Below, piece by piece: positions 15,761 through 26,397 of a DNA stretch of 34,240 bases. Below the pieces are notes generated by a model. That model saw nothing but the letters and a program-made list of their open reading frames with translations. It had not been told where the DNA came from and did no database searches. The position numbers and the translations under genes were made by a program. The stretch spans positions 1 to 34,240 of the forward strand of contig JANEMA010000017.1 of NCBI GenBank assembly GCA_024510845.1. Direction: 5' to 3'. Position 1 is the first letter of the stretch, and every line of letters starts with the position of its first letter. The stretch is from Gammaproteobacteria bacterium (GTDB taxonomy: Bacteria; Pseudomonadota; Gammaproteobacteria; Chromatiales; Chromatiaceae).

Positions 15761-15866
15761 AATTCAGAGATGGTGGTAGATCTTCATGATGCTCAACACC
15801 TCACGCGTGCGGGCCTCAACGTCAGTACAACGAGGATTATCTGGCATGCAGTGACAGACCGCGTGG

Positions 15867-15888
15867 CCGGGTCAGTGACGAGACCCGG
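15867..15888. repeat. Perfect 7-bp stem-loop in the dsbC-valS gap
   Basis: CCGGGTC at 15867-15873 and GACCCGG at 15882-15888 form a perfect seven-base inverted repeat with an eight-base loop. It lies between the convergent ends of dsbC and valS, where a bidirectional terminator would be expected. No T-run follows on either strand, so an intrinsic terminator is doubtful. The rest of 15761-16039 holds nothing recognisable. Confidence 0.4.
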
Positions 15889-16039
15889 AACCATGTGGTG
15901 CTGTCTCATTCTGAACAACAGGGCATGGTGCGCGAGCTGATGGATGTGGCTCAGCGTTCCGGCAACGGCAACGTTTTCGGCTTGCCGTTTCACTCGTCAG
16001 GATCGATTACCAGGAAGTTTGGTCGGTCGATCAAGTGTT

Positions 16040-18862
16040 CTACAGGCTCCTGATCTTGTCCAGTTGTGTCGTCAGTTGCTCGAGCGCGCCTTGAGATTTG
16101 TCAAGCCGGTCGCGTTCCTTCTGCACCACCGCGGCGGGCGCCTTGTCCACGAAGTTGGGGTTCTCCAGCTTCTTGCGCACCCGTGCGATGTCGACCTCGA
16201 GCTTGCCGATCTCCTTTTCGAGGCGTGCGATCTCGGCCTCCTTGTCGATCAGGCCGGCCAGCGGGATCAGGATCTTCATCTCGCCGACCAGGGCGATGGC
16301 TGATTCGGGTTCCGTGCTGCCTTGCTCCAGCATCTCGATGGACTCCGGCCGGGCCAGGGTATCGAGGTACAGGCGGTGGCGGGCGAGGCGCTGACGATCC
16401 TGTTCGCTGGCATTGGCCAGCAGGATGGGCACCGGTTTGCCCGGGGCGATGTTCATCTCGCCCTTGATGCGGCGGACGCCCAGGACGAACTGCATGACCC
16501 AGTCCATCTCGGCCTCGGCGTCACTGTCCTGCCAGGCGGCATCCACCTGTGGCCAGGGTTGGTGCATGATGGTCTCGCCCTCGACGCCGGCCCGTGGGCG
16601 CACGCGCTGCCAGATCTCCTCGGTGATGAAGGGCATCACCGGGTGGGCCAGGCGCAGCAGGGTCTCGAGTACCTGCACCAGGGTCTGGCGGGTGCCACGG
16701 CGTTGTGCCTCGGTGCTGTCCGCGGCGTTGAGCACCGCCTTGGAGAGCTCCAGGTACCAGTCGCAGTACTGGTTCCAGATGAAGTCGTGCAGGGCGTTGG
16801 CCATCTGGTCGAAGCGGTAGCCTTCGATGGCGGTGGTGACCTCGCTGATGACCTGCTGCAGGTGCGCGCGGATCCAGCGATCGGCCGCCGAGTATTCCAC
16901 CGGCTCACCACCCAGCCCGCAGTCCTGGCCCTCGGTGTTCATCAGCACGTAGCGCGCCGCGTTCCACAGCTTGTTGCAGAAATTGCGATAACCCTCGATG
17001 CGGCCCAGGTCGAACTTGATGTCGCGTCCGGTGGCGGCCAGTGCGGCGAAGGTGAAGCGCAGGGCGTCGGTGCCGAAGCTGGGGATGCCCTCGGGAAACT
17101 CCTTGCGTGTCTGCTGTTCGACCTTTTTCGCCAGTTGAGGCTGCATCATGCCGCGGGTGCGCTTGGCGGTCAGTTCCTCGAGCGAAATGCCGTCGATCAG
17201 GTCGATGGGATCGAGCACGTTGCCCTTGGACTTGGACATCTTCTGACCCTGCGAGTCGCGCACCAGTCCGTGCACATAGACCTCGCGGAAGGGCACGTCA
17301 TCCATGAACTTGAGCCCCATCATGATCATGCGCGCGACCCAGAAGAAGATGATATCGAAGCCGGTGACCAGCACACTGGTGGGGTAGACGGTGCGCAGGC
17401 GCTCGGTGTCCCCGGGCCAGCCGAGGGTGGAGAAGGGCCACAGCGCCGAGCTGAACCAGGTGTCGAGCACATCCTCATCCTGGGTCAGCGGGCAGTCAGG
17501 GGCCAGCTCGTGCTTCTCGCGCACCTCGGCCTCGGAACGGCCGACATAGACATTGCCCTCGGTGTCGTACCAGGCTGGTATGCGGTGGCCCCACCAGATC
17601 TGGCGGCTGATGCACCAGTCCTGGATGTTGCGCATCCACTCGAAGTAAGTGTTCTTCCAGTTGTCGGGCACGAAGCGGATGCGGCCCGACTCCACCGCCT
17701 CGATGGCCGGTTTCGCCAGCGGGCCGACCTTGACGTACCACTGGTCGGTGAGAAAGGGCTCGATGACCACACCGGAGCGGTCGCCGCGCGGCACCATCAG
17801 TTTGTGATCGACAACCTTCTCGAGGAGGCCGGCGGCCTCCAGGTCGGCGACGATGGCCTTGCGCGCGTCATAGCGGTCCAGGCCGATGTACTTCGCCGGG
17901 ATCAGTTCGCCCTCTTCGGGCAGGTTCTCGTGGATCGCCGCGTCCACGGTGAAGATGTTGATCAGGCCGCCATGGATCTGTTCGGCAATGGCCTTTTCGT
18001 CACGGTGGCGCAGCCAGACTTCGTAGTCGTTGAAGTCGTGCGCCGGAGTGATCTTCACGCAGCCGGTGCCGAACTCGGGGTCGGCATGCTCGTCGGCGAC
18101 GATCGGGATCCTGCGGCCGGTCAGCGGCAGTCCCACCAGTTCGCCGATCAGGTGCTTGTAGCGCTCGTCGTCGGGGTTCACCGCCACCGCGCAGTCGCCC
18201 AGCATGGTCTCGGGGCGGGTAGTGGAAACCACCAGGTGGCCGGTCCCGTTGGACAGCGGGTAGCGCATGTGCCACATGTGGCCGGCCTCTTCCTCGGAGA
18301 TCACCTCCAGGTCGGAGACCGCGGTGTGCAGCTTCGGGTCCCAGTTGACCAGGCGTTTGCCGCGATAGATCAGGCCCTCCTCGTAGAGGCGCACGAAGAC
18401 TTCCTTCACGGCTTCGGACAGGCCCTTGTCCATGGTGAAGCGCTCGTGTGCCCAGTCCAGTGAGGAGCCCAGGCGGCGCAGTTGACGGGTGATGGTGCCG
18501 CCGGACTCTTCCTTCCATTCCCAGATGCGCTCGATGAACTTGTCACGGCCCAGGTCGTGGCGGCTGAGACCCTCGGCCTCGAGCTGGCGTTCGACCACCA
18601 TCTGGGTGGCGATGCCGGCGTGGTCGGTGCCCGGTTGCCAGAGGGTCTTGTCGCCTTTCATGCGGTGATAGCGGATCAGGGTGTCCATTACCGTGTTGTT
18701 GAAGCCGTGCCCCATGTGCAGGCTGCCGGTGACGTTCGGCGGTGGGATCATGATGCAGTAGGGCGCGCCCGGCGCATTCATATCGGGGGCAAACCAGCCC
18801 TTGTTCTCCCAGGTCTGGTACCAGCGTTGTTCGATGACGTGCGGGTTGTAGGTCTTGTCCAT
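16040..18862 (-). CDS. valS: Valine--tRNA ligase
   Basis: A class Ia aminoacyl-tRNA synthetase of 940 residues, a normal bacterial ValRS length, starting at the ATG at 18862 ([18 protein letters not shown]). The HIGH motif is [15 protein letters not shown] (His49-His52). The CP1 editing domain includes [18 protein letters not shown] and [23 protein letters not shown] is present at about residues 541-545, followed by KGNVLDP. The anticodon-binding domain and the C-terminal coiled-coil arm ([20 protein letters not shown]) complete it. It stands alone on the minus strand, divergent from the HupE-type gene. No T-box or other leader element is visible in the 195-base gap upstream. Confidence 0.97.
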   Translation of the reverse strand: MDKTYNPHVIEQRWYQTWENKGWFAPDMNAPGAPYCIMIPPPNVTGSLHMGHGFNNTVMDTLIRYHRMKGDKTLWQPGTDHAGIATQMVVERQLEAEGLSRHDLGRDKFIERIWEWKEESGGTITRQLRRLGSSLDWAHERFTMDKGLSEAVKEVFVRLYEEGLIYRGKRLVNWDPKLHTAVSDLEVISEEEAGHMWHMRYPLSNGTGHLVVSTTRPETMLGDCAVAVNPDDERYKHLIGELVGLPLTGRRIPIVADEHADPEFGTGCVKITPAHDFNDYEVWLRHRDEKAIAEQIHGGLINIFTVDAAIHENLPEEGELIPAKYIGLDRYDARKAIVADLEAAGLLEKVVDHKLMVPRGDRSGVVIEPFLTDQWYVKVGPLAKPAIEAVESGRIRFVPDNWKNTYFEWMRNIQDWCISRQIWWGHRIPAWYDTEGNVYVGRSEAEVREKHELAPDCPLTQDEDVLDTWFSSALWPFSTLGWPGDTERLRTVYPTSVLVTGFDIIFFWVARMIMMGLKFMDDVPFREVYVHGLVRDSQGQKMSKSKGNVLDPIDLIDGISLEELTAKRTRGMMQPQLAKKVEQQTRKEFPEGIPSFGTDALRFTFAALAATGRDIKFDLGRIEGYRNFCNKLWNAARYVLMNTEGQDCGLGGEPVEYSAADRWIRAHLQQVISEVTTAIEGYRFDQMANALHDFIWNQYCDWYLELSKAVLNAADSTEAQRRGTRQTLVQVLETLLRLAHPVMPFITEEIWQRVRPRAGVEGETIMHQPWPQVDAAWQDSDAEAEMDWVMQFVLGVRRIKGEMNIAPGKPVPILLANASEQDRQRLARHRLYLDTLARPESIEMLEQGSTEPESAIALVGEMKILIPLAGLIDKEAEIARLEKEIGKLEVDIARVRKKLENPNFVDKAPAAVVQKERDRLDKSQGALEQLTTQLDKIRSL

Positions 18863-19057
18863 TGGCGTGGATTCTGGCCGATGTGCGAAAGGCCGCGATT
18901 ATAGGGGATGGCAGGTGTCGATGAAGCGGAATTCTACCGCTCCCGGCATCCCTCGCAGGCGGGGGGCGAGGGGGAAGCATCGCCGCTTCAGAGTCCGGGG
19001 GAATCGGCGGAGTTGCTAGAATACGGGCTTCTCGTACTCGTTGTCCTTGTGCATACC

Positions 19058-19633
19058 ATGAAACGACTATCCATTCTTCTGCTGGGGTTGCTGGTTCTGC
19101 CTGCGCATGCCCATGTTGCCGGCGGCCTGGCAGGGGGCTTCATGGCTGGCCTGTTGCACCCGGTGCTGGGCCTGGATCACGTGGTGGCCATGGTTGCAGT
19201 CGGCCTGTGGGGTGCCTTCCTGGGGCAGCCGGCGATCTGGCTGTTGCCGGTGGTGTTTCCGTTGGTGATGACCGTTGGTGGGGCGCTGGGTATTCTGGGC
19301 GTACCCTGGCCAGCGGTGGAGACCGGTATCGCCGTGTCGGCCATCGTGCTGGGCCTGATGGTGGCCTTCGCGGTGCGTCCACCGCTGTGGCTGGCGGCAC
19401 TCATCGTGGGTTTCTTTGCAGTCTTCCACGGTTATGCGCACGGTGCCGAGCTGCCGTCTTCCGCCGGCCCCCTGGCCTTCAGTCTGGGTTTTGTGGTCTC
19501 CACCGGGCTGCTGCATCTCTCAGGGGTGGCGCTGGGCCTGCTCACCCGCTGGCAGGGGGGGCGGCGCCTGGTGCAGATCGGAGGCGGGGTGGTCACGCTG
19601 ATCGGTGTGGGTTACCTGGTTGGCCTGTTGTGA
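19058..19633 (+). CDS. HupE/UreJ-family membrane protein
   Basis: This 191-residue protein starts at the ATG at 19058. A cleavable-looking N-terminus (MKRLSILLLGLLVLPAHAH) leaves a histidine-led mature start. The family signature GGFMAGLLHPVLGLDHVVAMVAVGLWGAFLG follows, with the HPxxGxDH pattern typical of the nickel/cobalt-related HupE/UreJ permeases. GFFAVFHGYAHGAEL and four to five further hydrophobic segments are present. HupE proteins import nickel for hydrogenases or urease; no such enzyme is in the window, so the metal is open. Its stop overlaps the GTG start of a second membrane protein, implying coupled translation. Confidence 0.9.
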   Translation: MKRLSILLLGLLVLPAHAHVAGGLAGGFMAGLLHPVLGLDHVVAMVAVGLWGAFLGQPAIWLLPVVFPLVMTVGGALGILGVPWPAVETGIAVSAIVLGLMVAFAVRPPLWLAALIVGFFAVFHGYAHGAELPSSAGPLAFSLGFVVSTGLLHLSGVALGLLTRWQGGRRLVQIGGGVVTLIGVGYLVGLL

Positions 19634-20274
19634 ACAGCCGTTGGCTTTGGTTGGCGCTGATACTGCCCGGTGCTGCTCTGGCACACAGCCCGTTCAAGGG
19701 TCTGGGTGATTTTTACAATGGCATTCTGCACCCGTTGTTCGTACCCGCACAGTTGCTGGTGGTGGTTGCTTTGGGGTTGGTGATCGGTCAGCAGGGGGTG
19801 CAGCGGCACTTGCCGGTCGTGGCCGGGTACGCGCTGGGCGTGGTGGCCGGCCTGACGCTGATCGGCCAGTACCCGCAGGTAGTGGCACCGGGGCAGCTCG
19901 AGGTGGCGATCCTGGGTACGGCGGTGGCACTGGCCCTGCTGGTAGTGCCGGCGCGCGCGTTGCCGCGGGTTTTGCTGACGGTGCTGGCGGCGCTTGCCGG
20001 CCTGTTGCTGGGACTCGATTCCCTGCAATCGGACCCGGCCGGCAGCGCGCGTACCGCGGCGCTGTTCGGCAGTGGTGTCGCCTTGTATTTGTTGATGCTC
20101 TATCCGATGACCCTCGCCGAATATCTCCAGGGGTATATTTGGGCACGCATCGGTACCCGGGTGCTGGGTTCGTGGATAGCGGCCAGCGCCCTGCTGGTAT
20201 TGGTCCTGGCCCTCTCGCCGTCCGGTCCGGACGTTGTTCCGGCTTCGCCAGCGCCGGAGGGATATCCCGGTTAG
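19630..20274 (+). CDS. Second HupE/UreJ-like membrane protein, coupled to the first
   Basis: A GTG at 19630 overlaps the preceding TGA as GTGA and opens a 214-residue frame. A signal-like start (SRWLWLALILPGAALAHS) is followed by FKGLGDFYNGILHPLFVPAQ, a HupE/UreJ-like first loop containing an HP motif but without the following Asp-His. About six hydrophobic segments follow. It appears to be a divergent paralog or partner of the upstream HupE protein. Its stop TAG overlaps the convergent stop of the next gene by three bases, so the two mRNAs share their ends. The substrate is unknown. Confidence 0.78.
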   Translation: MNSRWLWLALILPGAALAHSPFKGLGDFYNGILHPLFVPAQLLVVVALGLVIGQQGVQRHLPVVAGYALGVVAGLTLIGQYPQVVAPGQLEVAILGTAVALALLVVPARALPRVLLTVLAALAGLLLGLDSLQSDPAGSARTAALFGSGVALYLLMLYPMTLAEYLQGYIWARIGTRVLGSWIAASALLVLVLALSPSGPDVVPASPAPEGYPG

Positions 20275-21428
20275 CCCAGCAATGCGAGGATCGACTCCCA
20301 CTCCAGGCGATCCCAGAACCAGTACAGTGCCACCACGCTGATCAGCAGGGACAGGGGCATTGTTACCAGTGTCTGGTACCAGGAGTGGCGGCAGAACCAC
20401 AGGCCGGTGAGGAGCCAGGCGCCGAGGATGATGCTGATTTGTCCCAGTTCGACCCCGATATTGAAACTGACCAGTGCGGTGGAAAAGGCGTCCCGGGGCA
20501 TGCCGAACTCGCTGAGCATACCGGCGAAACCGATGCCGTGCAGCAGGCCGAATCCGAACACCAGGGCCAGGCGGCTGTGCGCCAGGCGGCGCTGCCACAG
20601 GTTTTCGATTCCCACATACACGATGGATAGTGCGATCAGCGGCTGTACGATGGCCGCGGGCAGGGTGAGCCAGCCGTAGATGGCCAAGCCCAGAGTGAGG
20701 GTATGTGCCAGGGTGAACATAGTCACCTGCCAGAGCAGCGGGCGGATACGTGCACTGAACAGGTAGAGCCCGAGGATGAACAGGATGTGGTCCATGCCGC
20801 GCGGCAGGATGTGGTTGTAGCCCGCGATGACGTATTCGCGGACGATATCGGTCCAGCCGCGGTGGTTGGCTACCTCGGTGATGGAGAAAGCCTGGCTCAC
20901 GCTGTCGTCACGGATCCACTGCCAGTCCGACCAGTGGTATTCCTGGGTCTGGCGGTTGATCTGGCGCACCCGCACCGCGTTGTCGCCGAAGGCCGCGGGA
21001 TAGTACCAGGTCAGGGTGTGGGCCGATTTCGGCACCTCGCCTTCGAGAAGGACGACGCTGATGCGCGGGATCTTGGTGTACCCACGCTCGGGAATGGTGA
21101 CCTCGCGGATGCGCGGCATGCTGCGCTTGCCGTCGAAACCGATGGCGACCCTCTCCAGAAGACGGGGGCGGAAGGGCTCGAAGGCACGCATCAACTCGTC
21201 GGGCGGCAGCCCGCGCAGGGCATCGTATTCGGCGGCGTTGGGGGCGTTCCGGGTATTTTTGTAGCGGGCATTGATGCCGGTGAGCAGGGCCTCGATGCTG
21301 GCGCGCAGTTCCACCTCGTAGTGTCCGTCGGCAAATACGCTGATCTCGACCAGTGCAGGCTTCACCACGTCAGCTTCGGACGACAGCGGTATCAGCAGGC
21401 TACAGAACAGCAACAGCAGGCGTGACAA
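20271..21428 (-). CDS. HupE/UreJ-type membrane protein with large N-terminal periplasmic domain
   Basis: The C-terminal half (about residues 190-385) is a HupE/UreJ_2-like membrane domain: HILPRGMDHILFILGLYLFSA, FTLAHTLTLGLAIYGWLTLP, and GFGLLHGIGFAGML, each with the conserved histidines. The N-terminal part after a signal-like segment (RLLLLFCSLLIPL) is a beta-rich soluble region with no recognised enzyme motif. No ATG fits: a TTG at 21428 with AAGAGA seven bases upstream gives 385 residues and a clean signal sequence, and I use it with moderate confidence; the frame is open further upstream. It is divergent from soxB with a 180-base shared control region, and convergent with the other two HupE-like genes. 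Confidence 0.8.
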   Translation of the reverse strand: MSRLLLLFCSLLIPLSSEADVVKPALVEISVFADGHYEVELRASIEALLTGINARYKNTRNAPNAAEYDALRGLPPDELMRAFEPFRPRLLERVAIGFDGKRSMPRIREVTIPERGYTKIPRISVVLLEGEVPKSAHTLTWYYPAAFGDNAVRVRQINRQTQEYHWSDWQWIRDDSVSQAFSITEVANHRGWTDIVREYVIAGYNHILPRGMDHILFILGLYLFSARIRPLLWQVTMFTLAHTLTLGLAIYGWLTLPAAIVQPLIALSIVYVGIENLWQRRLAHSRLALVFGFGLLHGIGFAGMLSEFGMPRDAFSTALVSFNIGVELGQISIILGAWLLTGLWFCRHSWYQTLVTMPLSLLISVVALYWFWDRLEWESILALLG

Positions 21429-21608
21429 GATGAGGTCTCTTGGTAGTCGGGAATAAAGCCAGGCCGGGCGCGTCTGTTCGTCATTCCAGATGGCAGGGCC
21501 TGATGTCCTTAGGTGTGCAGGGTGGCCCAACAGATCGCCGGCGAGCTTGATACACTCGGTTCAGTATGCCGATGGTCGGGCCGTTCAACAATACGAGAGA
21601 GATAGATC

Positions 21609-23519
21609 ATGTCCAGCAGAATCGATCGCCGTGATTTCATGAAGCTGATGGGAGTGGGGGCTGCGGTGAGTGCGGCTCCCTGGGTTGTCAGTCGTGCCAT
21701 GGCCGGACCCAAGCCCCCCAGTGGCTTTTACGATGTCCCGATGAAAGGCACGGTGCGTCTGTTGCACATCACGGATGTACATGGGCAGTTGTTGCCGGTC
21801 TATTTCCGCGAGCCCAATGTCAACCTGGGTGTGGGCGAGGCCTTCGGACGGCCACCGCACCTGGTCGGCAAGAAGCTGCTCACCGCCATGGGTATGAAGA
21901 TCAATACTCCCGAGGCTTACGCCTATACCTATCCGAACTTCACCGAGGCCGCGCACAGGTATGGACGTACCGGTGGCTTCCCGCAGATCAAGACTCTGCT
22001 CGACCGGCTACGCGAGCAGGCCGGCGGGCGCGACAAGACGCTGACCCTGGACTCGGGCGACCTGTGGCAGGGATCGGCCACCGCACTGTGGACGCGCGGT
22101 GTGGATATGGTCGAGGCCTCCAACATCCTGGGGCTGGATGTGATGGTTGGCCACTGGGAGTTCACCTACAAGGAGAACGAGGTGCTCAACAACGTGGCCT
22201 TGTTCAAGGGGGACTTCATCGGCCAGAACGTGCGTGTCAAGCCCGATGCCCTGATGAGCGACGAGTATATGGCCTTGATCGAGCAGTATGACGGCCGTGG
22301 CCTGTACGACGAGGACGAGGGTTATGCCTTCCAGCCCTATGTCATCAAGGAGATCAATGGGGCACGCATCTGCATCGTTGGTCAGGCCTTTCCGCGCACC
22401 GGCAACGCCAACCCGAAGGAGTTCTTCCCCGACTGGTCCTTCGGCCTGCGCGAGGATGACATGATCGAGATGGTGCAGGCCATCCGCGAGGAAGAGAAGC
22501 CCGATGCCATCATCCTGCTGTCGCATAACGGCATGGATGTGGACATCAAGATGGCGCAGCGGGTGCCTGGTCTGAACGCGGTGCTCGGCGGTCATACCCA
22601 CGACGGCATGCCGAAGCCCATCAAGGTGAAGAATGTCGAGGGACACGAGTGCTGGGTGACCAACGCCGGTTCCAACGGCAAGTTCGTCGGTGTGCTCGAC
22701 CTGGATGTGCGCGATGGCATGCTGCGTGGCATGCACTACAAGCAGCTGCCGGTGATCACCAACTGGCTGCCGGCCGACAAGGAGATGGGCGCCTACCTCG
22801 GACAGATGCGCAGTAAGGTTTACGATAAGCACATCGTCGAATCGCGCCGCAGCGACCTGTTCTACAACGAGGATCGCCTGGGCAAGACTTTCGAGGAGAT
22901 ACTCTCCGAGAAGCTGGCGGTCGCCGATCGTACGCTGTATCGGCGTGGCAACTTCATGGGAACCTGGGACCAGGTGCTGTGCAACGCCTTGCGCTGGGAG
23001 TTCAAGGCCGACATCGCGCTGTCGGCCGGCGTGCGCTGGGGCACCACCACCCTGAAAGGGGAGTGGATCACCATGGAAGACCTGATGACCCAGTGCGCCA
23101 TGACCTACGGCGAGACCTATGTCACCGAAATGACCGGCCAGCAGATCCACGACATGCTGGAAGGCGTGGCCGACAACCTGTTCGATCCCGACCCCTACCT
23201 GCAGTCCGGTGGCGACATGGTGCGCGTTGGTGGCATGGACTACACCATCGAACCGGCCCAGAAGCTGGGCAGGCGCATCACCCATATGGTACTGGACGAC
23301 GGTACTCCGCTGGACCCGAAGAAGACCTACAAGGTTGCCGGCTGGGCCACGGTCAATCGGGTGCCCGATGGGCGTCTGATGTGGGATGTGGTACGCGATT
23401 ACATCCTTGAGAACCGGGGCGAAGACAAGATGTTGCATCTCGAGAAGATCAATGTCCCGACCCTGGTGGGGGTCCGTGACAACCCGGGCTTTGCCGACTA
23501 CGCCGGCAAGGTGAGTTGA
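21609..23519 (+). CDS. soxB: Thiosulfohydrolase SoxB
   Basis: SoxB hydrolyses the sulfate end from the thiocysteine-bound intermediate on SoxYZ in periplasmic thiosulfate oxidation. The 636-residue protein has a twin-arginine signal (RRDFMKLMGVGAAVSAAPW). The dinuclear-metal metallophosphatase centre is visible as LLHITDVHGQL (Asp56, His58), LTLDSGDLWQGSAT (Asp148, Asp151) and MVGHWEFTY (His182), the GHWEF form typical of SoxB in place of the GNHE of 5'-nucleotidases. LSHNGMDVDIKMA and GGHTHDGMP (His329, His331) complete it. The start has GAGAGA just upstream. No other sox gene is in the window. Dispersed sox genes without soxCD are usual in gammaproteobacteria that also use Dsr or sulfur-globule pathways; that context is inference. 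Confidence 0.96.
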   Translation: MSSRIDRRDFMKLMGVGAAVSAAPWVVSRAMAGPKPPSGFYDVPMKGTVRLLHITDVHGQLLPVYFREPNVNLGVGEAFGRPPHLVGKKLLTAMGMKINTPEAYAYTYPNFTEAAHRYGRTGGFPQIKTLLDRLREQAGGRDKTLTLDSGDLWQGSATALWTRGVDMVEASNILGLDVMVGHWEFTYKENEVLNNVALFKGDFIGQNVRVKPDALMSDEYMALIEQYDGRGLYDEDEGYAFQPYVIKEINGARICIVGQAFPRTGNANPKEFFPDWSFGLREDDMIEMVQAIREEEKPDAIILLSHNGMDVDIKMAQRVPGLNAVLGGHTHDGMPKPIKVKNVEGHECWVTNAGSNGKFVGVLDLDVRDGMLRGMHYKQLPVITNWLPADKEMGAYLGQMRSKVYDKHIVESRRSDLFYNEDRLGKTFEEILSEKLAVADRTLYRRGNFMGTWDQVLCNALRWEFKADIALSAGVRWGTTTLKGEWITMEDLMTQCAMTYGETYVTEMTGQQIHDMLEGVADNLFDPDPYLQSGGDMVRVGGMDYTIEPAQKLGRRITHMVLDDGTPLDPKKTYKVAGWATVNRVPDGRLMWDVVRDYILENRGEDKMLHLEKINVPTLVGVRDNPGFADYAGKVS

Positions 23520-23555
23520 GGTCGGTTCTCCCTGCCTCCCTTTTCTCGCCTCTGG

Positions 23556-23572
23556 CAGGGTCGTCGACCCTG
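23556..23572. terminator. Short perfect palindrome after soxB, possible terminator stem
   Basis: CAGGGTCGTCGACCCTG is a perfect 17-base palindrome 36 bases after the soxB stop. It could form a GC-rich stem, but no T-run follows, so it is a weak terminator candidate or a protein-binding site near the rhlE promoter. Confidence 0.3.
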
Positions 23573-23740
23573 TCGAGGGGATTCGGGACGAAGCTTTCGC
23601 AGATGTGTATACTGCCCTCCGGACGCGCTCTCGGTCCGCGCCTGTCAGGCCACTTTGGCCGTGTTTCCTGATTCATTCTGAAATGTCTCTCCCCTGACCG
23701 TATCCGGCATGCCGGCGGGGACGAGCATGGACATCACATC

Positions 23741-25195
23741 ATGACCTTCGAACAGCTCGGCCTCTCGGCCGACATCCTGCGCGCCGTCGCCGAACAGGGC
23801 TACAGCGCGCCTACTCCCATTCAGGCCCAGGCCATTCCCGTCGTCCTCGAGGGACGAGACATTCTTGCCGGGGCGCAGACGGGCACCGGCAAGACGGCCG
23901 GTTTCACCCTGCCATTGTTGCATCGCCTGGCGGAGACGAGGCACGAGGGAGGCCGCACGGTGCGTGCCCTCATCCTCACCCCGACCCGCGAACTGGCCGC
24001 CCAGGTGGGCGAGAGTGTGGCCACCTATGGCCGGCATCTCGATCTGCGTTCGGCGGTGATCTTCGGCGGGGTCAAGATCAACCCGCAGATCCAGCAGCTT
24101 CGGCGTGGTGTGGATATCCTGATCGCCACTCCCGGGCGGCTGCTGGATCATGTCTCACAAGGCACTCTGGATCTTTCGCGGGTCGAGATCCTGGTACTCG
24201 ACGAGGCCGATCGCATGCTCGACATGGGCTTCATCCACGACATCCGCAAGGTGCTGGCGCAGCTGCCGGCACGTCGGCAGAACCTGTTGTTTTCGGCGAC
24301 CTTCTCGGGCGAGATCCGCGCCCTGGCCGAAGGGCTGCTGGATGCGCCGGTGTCGATCGAAGTGGCGCGCCGCAACACGGCCGCCGAGAGTGTTGCGCAG
24401 CGGGTCTACCGCGTGGACCGCGGACGCAAGGCAGAACTTCTGGCCTGGCTGATCGGCTCGCGCGACTGGCGACAGGTGCTGGTGTTCACGCGTACCAAGC
24501 ACGGTGCCAACCGTCTGGCGAAGTATCTCGACAAGGCCGGCCTGAGTGCCGCGGCGATCCACGGCAACAAGAGCCAGGGCGCACGCACCCGGGCGCTGGC
24601 CGGCTTCAAGAAGGGTGACATCCGCGTGCTCGTGGCCACCGACATCGCGGCACGCGGGCTGGATATCGACCAGTTGCCGCACGTGGTCAACTTCGAGCTG
24701 CCCAATGTCGCCGAGGACTATGTGCACCGCATCGGGCGTACTGGCCGTGCCGGGCGCGAGGGCGAGGCGCTGTCCCTGGTCTGTGTGGACGAGGATCGTC
24801 TGTTGCGTGATATCGAGAAAGTGCTCGGTCGCCGTCTGCCGGCCGAGGTGCTGGAAGGCTACGAGCCGGATCCCGCGATTCGTCCCGAACCCATTCAGAA
24901 CGGACGGGGGCAGCGTGCCAAGGGTCGGTGCGGCGGGCGCGCGCACCGTGCTGGGCGATCGGATGGCAAGCGTTCCAGTGGCAGGCCGTTGGGCACCGGG
25001 GCGGACAAGTCAGCACGCTCCCGGCCAGCGGTGCGCGATGCGCAAGGTGATGTCGATGGCAACACTCTTTTCACCGACAACGGCAACCGTGATCCGGTGA
25101 TGCTGGCGTCGGGTGACATCAAGGTGCGACGCAAGGGCGGAAAGCCGGCTGGTCAGAGCGGACGGCGTTCGCGCCGTGGCGGGGCAGTCGGTTAA
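23741..25195 (+). CDS. rhlE: DEAD-box ATP-dependent RNA helicase RhlE-type
   Basis: A 484-residue RNA helicase, involved in ribosome assembly and RNA decay at low temperature. All core motifs are visible: Q motif [14 protein letters not shown], motif I AQTGTGKT (45-52), PTREL, TPGR, DEAD (154-157) in [29 protein letters not shown] and [11 protein letters not shown]. The start [16 protein letters not shown] fits the RhlE subgroup. The C-terminal tail of about 110 residues is basic, Arg/Gly/Lys-rich and unstructured, as usual for RNA-binding tails. Its TAA overlaps the TAA of the convergent MFS gene in the palindrome TTAA (25192-25195). RhlE rather than CsdA or SrmB because of the length and start. 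Confidence 0.92.
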   Translation: MTFEQLGLSADILRAVAEQGYSAPTPIQAQAIPVVLEGRDILAGAQTGTGKTAGFTLPLLHRLAETRHEGGRTVRALILTPTRELAAQVGESVATYGRHLDLRSAVIFGGVKINPQIQQLRRGVDILIATPGRLLDHVSQGTLDLSRVEILVLDEADRMLDMGFIHDIRKVLAQLPARRQNLLFSATFSGEIRALAEGLLDAPVSIEVARRNTAAESVAQRVYRVDRGRKAELLAWLIGSRDWRQVLVFTRTKHGANRLAKYLDKAGLSAAAIHGNKSQGARTRALAGFKKGDIRVLVATDIAARGLDIDQLPHVVNFELPNVAEDYVHRIGRTGRAGREGEALSLVCVDEDRLLRDIEKVLGRRLPAEVLEGYEPDPAIRPEPIQNGRGQRAKGRCGGRAHRAGRSDGKRSSGRPLGTGADKSARSRPAVRDAQGDVDGNTLFTDNGNRDPVMLASGDIKVRRKGGKPAGQSGRRSRRGGAVG

Positions 25196-26397
25196 CCGGC
25201 GAGGGGGGCGGCCTGTATCCTGTTGTCGCGCTCGTGACGCGCAAACCACAGGGCCGCACCCAGCGCCACCAGCAGCATCGGCACTACGCCCAGATTGACC
25301 AGTTGCCAGCCGAACAGGTGTTGCAGCGCGCCGGCCGACAGTGAGCTGAGCGTGACCGTGGTGAACACGGCGAAATCGTTGCTCGCCTGTACCCGGGTCT
25401 TCTCGCTCGGCCGGTAGCAGCGCGTCAGCAAGGTAGTGGCACCGATGAACAGGAAGTGCCAGCTCAGCCCCAGCAGCACCAGCGCGGCCCAGAAATGGCT
25501 GACGCTGGTGCCGTTCAGGTTGACGATCACGCAGGCCAGGCCGGCCAGGGCGCCGAGTATCAGGATGCACGGGATGCCCCAGCGGTCGATCAGGCGCCCG
25601 GTGAAAAAGGATGGCGCAAACATCGCCAGCACATGCCACTGGATCACGAAGGCGGCATCCGGCAGGCTGTGATGGTGGTGTGACATGGCCAGCGGTGTGG
25701 CGGTCATCACCAGCGAAATGACGCCATAGCCCAGGGTGGCACAGATCAGGGCCACCCGGTAGGCGGGCTGGCGCGCGATCTCGCGCAGGGGACGCACGGG
25801 TTCCGTGTCGTCCGGCCGGTCCTCGGCCTGCGGTGGCAGGCGCAGCAGCGAGAGTGCGGCTGCGGCGGCCAGGTAGAGCAGCATGACGGCAAGGAAACCG
25901 CCGGCGAAAGGGGCATTGCCGATCCAGTCATGGCCGAGGTTGGCCAGGTTGGGGCCGATGAAGGCCGCCAGCACCCCGCCAGCGAGAATCCAGGAGATGG
26001 CGCGTCCCTTCTGTTCCCGTGGGCTGCTGTCCGCGGCCGCGAAACGGTAGTAGTTGCCGAAGGCGTTGTGGGTGCCGATCAGCGCCGCAGCTCCCACGAA
26101 CCCCCAGAAAGCCCCCTGCACGATGGACCAGGCCGCCAGCGTGGCCCCGGTGGCGCCGATGAAGCTGGCCAGCACGAAGCCCGCCTTGCGTCCGATACGG
26201 TGCATCAGCCAGGCCGCGGGCACGCTGGCCAGCATGGTGGATACGAAGGCGGCGGCAAGCGGTGCGGTGGCCAGCGCGGGATCGTTTGCCAGGTTACGCC
26301 CGACCAGTGCCGCTGAAGTGACCATCAGCGAGGTGCTGCTCATCATCATGGCCTGTGCAAAGGCGAGCAGCGGAATATTGCGGCGGAAAGGGTTCAT
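25192..26397 (-). CDS. Major facilitator superfamily transporter
   Basis: A 401-residue, 12-helix transporter starting at the ATG at 26397 with AGGAGA immediately upstream. The first half contains [21 protein letters not shown] and the MFS loop 2-3-like [18 protein letters not shown] central hydrophilic loop ([21 protein letters not shown]) separates the halves, and the second half shows [21 protein letters not shown] histidine run ([11 protein letters not shown]) lies in a loop. The substrate cannot be deduced; this subgroup is often annotated as YbfB/YjiJ-unrelated MFS. It is convergent with rhlE and shares its stop palindrome. Confidence 0.85.
   Translation of the reverse strand: MNPFRRNIPLLAFAQAMMMSSTSLMVTSAALVGRNLANDPALATAPLAAAFVSTMLASVPAAWLMHRIGRKAGFVLASFIGATGATLAAWSIVQGAFWGFVGAAALIGTHNAFGNYYRFAAADSSPREQKGRAISWILAGGVLAAFIGPNLANLGHDWIGNAPFAGGFLAVMLLYLAAAAALSLLRLPPQAEDRPDDTEPVRPLREIARQPAYRVALICATLGYGVISLVMTATPLAMSHHHHSLPDAAFVIQWHVLAMFAPSFFTGRLIDRWGIPCILILGALAGLACVIVNLNGTSVSHFWAALVLLGLSWHFLFIGATTLLTRCYRPSEKTRVQASNDFAVFTTVTLSSLSAGALQHLFGWQLVNLGVVPMLLVALGAALWFARHERDNRIQAAPLAG

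Noticed and set aside
16322-18463. 713-codon plus-strand frame inside valS
   Set aside because: It is the antisense of valS, whose motifs are complete on the minus strand.
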